Source of the DNA: Sphingobium sp. YR768 | GTDB lineage: Bacteria; Pseudomonadota; Alphaproteobacteria; Sphingomonadales; Sphingomonadaceae | Assembly: GCF_900111125.1 (NCBI RefSeq) | Contig: NZ_FOGE01000019.1 | Location: 1-64,000 of the forward strand | Length of the DNA: 64,000 nucleotides | Direction of reading: 5' to 3' | Shown here: positions 61,680 through 64,000 of the stretch, one piece after another | Layout of the letters: the number at the start of each line of letters is the position of its first letter | How positions within the stretch are numbered: position 1 is the stretch's first letter | Translations under genes and position numbers: made by a program | Notes under the pieces: model-generated | Databases searched by the model: none | Told to the model about the DNA's origin: nothing | Seen by the model: the letters and a program-made list of their open reading frames with translations, nothing else

Positions 61680-62912
61680 ATGAGCCTGCCACGCCCCCTC
61701 ATCAACCGTGATCGCACGCAGTCGGTGCTGGAGGCATTTGGCGTGGACGCGATGGTCCTGACCGATCCGACCAGCATCTATCAGGCGACCGGCTATTGGC
61801 CCCAAACCGTGGCGATGGGTCAGATGGGTGCGGCCATGGCGGTCGTGCCTGCCGATCGGCGCCGACCGGTGGCGCTCATCACCAGCCAGTTTCTCCACTA
61901 TCTCTACGATCTGGACGATGCCCCGGCGGAAAGCCCGTTGCAATTCTTTCTCTATACCGCTCCGTTCGGCATGGAAGGCGCGGCCAGCGCACCCTTGTTC
62001 CTGCCTGAAATGCCAGATGGCCGGCCCGATCCGTGGGACCGCATCACGCGTGAGGCCACATTGACACAGCTGGAGCAACGCCCGGCCTTTCCATCGGCGC
62101 TGGCGGCCCTGAGAGGCGCGCTGGAAGAAGCCGGCGCCAAAGGCCTGATCGGTTCGGATTCGCTGTTGGTGGAAGCCTATCTGGGCTACACATTCACCTA
62201 CCGCCCGGCCGACCCCTTGCTCCGCCGGATACGGATGATCAAATCGAGCGAGGAGATCGCGCTGATGCGCTATGCCGCGCGCACCAATGCGGAAGTCGCG
62301 CGCGCCTGTATCCTGTCCATGAAACCGGGCGACCGCTACGAAGACCTGCGCCGCGCTTTCTTCGCCGAAACCGGCAAGCGCGGGGGCACCGCCCTCTTCA
62401 TTTCCACCGACAGCCCCTCGATCCGCCAGCGCGACGGCGTGATCCGCGAAGGACGATCCTTCCAGATTGATGCCGTCAGCAGCTATGCCGGCTATCATGG
62501 CGATTATGGCCGCACCGTTTTTGTGGGGGAACCAGACCCCGTCATCCGCCGCACACTCGACGCCTCGATCGTCGCGAATGAGGCAATCACCAAAATCTTG
62601 AAGCCCGGTCTTCGCTATTCGGAAGTCGCGAAAATCGGCAAGGATGCCATTCGCGATGCGGGGTATGACGTGATCGTACCCTGCACCGCGCACAGCGTCG
62701 GCCTCTTCCACACGGACGAGGCCTACAAGGACGACGCGCTCCATTTCGTGAAGGACGATCATCTGATCGAAAAGGACATGATCCTCAGCATCGACTGTCC
62801 CGCCCTGATCTCGGATGGCGCGGGCAATGTCCATCTGGAGGATTTGTGGCTGATTACCGAAGATGGGTGCGAGCCGCTGAACGATACCAGCGATCCATTT
62901 CTCCAGATTTGA
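61680..62912 (+). CDS. M24-family creatinase/prolidase-like protein 2
   Basis: A 410-residue paralogue of the protein at 55.5 kb, starting PRPLINRDRTQSVLEAFGVDAMVLTDPTSIYQATGYWP. C-terminal ligands: Asp-x10-Asp in QIDAVSSYAGYHGDYGRT, His in CTAHSVGLFHTDE, the last Glu in HLEDLW. The fourth ligand again is Asp (MILSIDCPALISDG). AAGGAG sits six bases before the ATG. The same change in both copies points to a distinct subfamily with altered chemistry rather than random decay. Confidence 0.82.
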   Translation: MSLPRPLINRDRTQSVLEAFGVDAMVLTDPTSIYQATGYWPQTVAMGQMGAAMAVVPADRRRPVALITSQFLHYLYDLDDAPAESPLQFFLYTAPFGMEGAASAPLFLPEMPDGRPDPWDRITREATLTQLEQRPAFPSALAALRGALEEAGAKGLIGSDSLLVEAYLGYTFTYRPADPLLRRIRMIKSSEEIALMRYAARTNAEVARACILSMKPGDRYEDLRRAFFAETGKRGGTALFISTDSPSIRQRDGVIREGRSFQIDAVSSYAGYHGDYGRTVFVGEPDPVIRRTLDASIVANEAITKILKPGLRYSEVAKIGKDAIRDAGYDVIVPCTAHSVGLFHTDEAYKDDALHFVKDDHLIEKDMILSIDCPALISDGAGNVHLEDLWLITEDGCEPLNDTSDPFLQI

Positions 62913-62920
62913 GGACAGGA

Positions 62921-62954
62921 CGCCGGAGGCTGCGCAAAGGCGCTACCTCCGGCG
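62921..62954 (+). terminator. Bidirectional terminator hairpin
   Basis: CGCCGGAGG (62921-62929) pairs with CCTCCGGCG (62946-62954); an inner GCGC/GCGC pair extends the stem. It lies between the convergent M24 and dehydrogenase genes. Confidence 0.8.
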
Positions 62955-62962
62955 CATCATGA

Positions 62963-64000
62963 TCAGACCTGCATGCAGAGATATTTCAGCTCGACATAAT
63001 CCTCTATGCCGTGACGGCTGCCTTCGCGGCCGAGCCCCGATTGTTTGACACCGCCAAAGGGTGCCACCTCGGTAGAGATCAGGCCGCTATTGATCCCGAC
63101 CATCCCCGTTTCCAGCGCCTCGGCCACCCGCCAGGTCCGTGACAGATCGTTAGTGTAGACATAGGCCGCCAGCCCGAACTCGCTGTCGTTGGCGAGGGCG
63201 ACGACCTCTTCCTCCGTCTCGAACCGCATGACTGCGGCGAGAGGACCGAAGGTTTCCTCCCGCGTCACCAGCATGTCACCGGTGACGCCCGCGATGACCG
63301 TGGGTTGGAAGAAGGTGCCGCCCTGCGCATCGGGATTGCCCCCGGTCAGCACGGTCCCGCCCTTGGCCCGTGCGTCATCGACATGCGCCTGCACCTTCGC
63401 CATGGCCGCCGCGTCGATCAGCGGCCCAAGGTCGGTAGCATCGTCCAGTCCCGATCCCAGTCGCAAGGCGGCGGTACGACGCGCCAACGCCGCCACGAAC
63501 CGGTCGTGAATGCCCGCCTGCGCATAAAAGCGATTGGTGCAAACGCAGGTCTGGCCGCTGTTGCGGAATTTGGACTGGATAGCGCCCTCTACCGCAGCGT
63601 CCAGATCCGCATCGTCGAACACGATGAACGGCGCATTTCCGCCCAACTCCAAGCTCATTTTCTTCACGCTGTCCGCCGACTGGCGCATCAGCGCGCGCCC
63701 CACGGCGGTCGATCCGGTGAAGCTGATCTTGCGCACGTCAGTATTGCCCGTCAGTTCGCCACCGATCGCTAGCGCGTCGCCAGTCACGATATTGAGCAAG
63801 CCAGCGGGCAGTCCGGCCTCCTCCGCCAGCGCAGCCAGCGCAGCCAGCGCCAGCGCGGACAGAGGCGTCTGGGGTGCGGGCTTCAACACGACGGCGCATC
63901 CGGCCGCCAGGGCGGGCGCAATCTTGCGCGTGATCATCGCACTGGGGAAATTCCAAGGCGTAATCGCGCCGACGACACCGATGGGCTGGCGCAGCACCAC
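62963..64000 (-). CDS. gabD: Succinate-semialdehyde-type aldehyde dehydrogenase (partial)
   Basis: At least 345 C-terminal residues of an aldehyde dehydrogenase; the N-terminal ~140 residues lie beyond position 64000. Motifs: [33 protein letters not shown] (NAD(P) binding), [15 protein letters not shown], catalytic Glu in LELGGNAP and Cys in [45 protein letters not shown] at the C terminus is typical of GabD-type enzymes. In the island it could oxidise a C4 semialdehyde released by ring cleavage. The exact substrate is not known. Confidence 0.9.
   Translation of the reverse strand: MVLRQPIGVVGAITPWNFPSAMITRKIAPALAAGCAVVLKPAPQTPLSALALAALAALAEEAGLPAGLLNIVTGDALAIGGELTGNTDVRKISFTGSTAVGRALMRQSADSVKKMSLELGGNAPFIVFDDADLDAAVEGAIQSKFRNSGQTCVCTNRFYAQAGIHDRFVAALARRTAALRLGSGLDDATDLGPLIDAAAMAKVQAHVDDARAKGGTVLTGGNPDAQGGTFFQPTVIAGVTGDMLVTREETFGPLAAVMRFETEEEVVALANDSEFGLAAYVYTNDLSRTWRVAEALETGMVGINSGLISTEVAPFGGVKQSGLGREGSRHGIEDYVELKYLCMQV

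Noticed and set aside
61446..62834. 462-codon minus-strand open frame
   Set aside because: Antisense to the M24 gene, which has all its catalytic motifs and a good ribosome binding site.
1..64000. CRISPR arrays, rRNA, tRNA or phage genes
   Set aside because: None were seen: no regularly spaced repeats, no tRNA-like folds and no structural phage genes.

Overview
The window reads as a piece of a GC-rich alphaproteobacterial genome, most likely a member of the Sphingomonadales (Sphingobium, Novosphingobium or Sphingomonas type). The signs are several large TonB-dependent receptors, spinster-like MFS carriers, an EcfG-type sigma factor with GGAAC-N16-(N)GTT promoter-like sites, LLM flavin monooxygenases, and dense same-strand operons with 4-base stop/start overlaps. 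This placement is inferred from gene content; no rRNA or tRNA was found.

Layout. 1-0.9 kb: an internally deleted IS3-family element that has cut a SirB1-type gene. 1.0-12.2 kb: a DNA-repair and stress block with a YcaQ/AlkZ-like protein, two small stress-type genes under back-to-back EcfG-like promoters, a DUF2231 / PQQ-dehydrogenase-like / retropepsin-like operon, a formate-nitrite type channel, the EcfG-like sigma factor, a truncated cytochrome oxidase subunit II, catalase KatE and an AsmA protein. 12.2-13.3 kb: a decayed alpha-amylase. 13.5-27.3 kb: a pectin / rhamnogalacturonan-I locus (GH2, GH28, TonB receptor, DUF6250 protein, PL26-like, PL22) interrupted by an orphan gene and a GST. 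27.5-36.6 kb: a minus-strand unit of AraC regulator, TonB receptor, MFS carrier, carboxylic acid reductase and SDR. 36.9-41.4 kb: two transglutaminase-like proteins with an M3 peptidase, divergent from an N-formylglutamate amidohydrolase. 41.5-42.5 kb: an intact IS5-family element inserted at the 3' end of a flavin reductase gene.

42.4-64 kb is the most interesting part: an apparent catabolic island. One minus-strand operon encodes an HMG-CoA-lyase-like enzyme, an isochorismatase-like amidase, two PuuE/NodB-type amidohydrolases and a flavin reductase. A divergent plus-strand operon encodes a CaiB-type CoA transferase and a LeuC/LeuD-type hydratase. Beyond these come two LLM monooxygenases, two MFS carriers, a TonB receptor, two M24 creatinase/prolidase-like proteins, two alpha/beta hydrolases and a succinate-semialdehyde-type dehydrogenase that runs off the window. 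Together these suggest oxidative and hydrolytic opening of a nitrogen heterocycle or cyclic imide, release of ammonia to a maleate/citraconate-type acid, hydration to (citra)malate, CoA activation and cleavage to pyruvate plus acetyl-CoA. The enzyme families are visible in the sequence; the pathway and substrate are inference.
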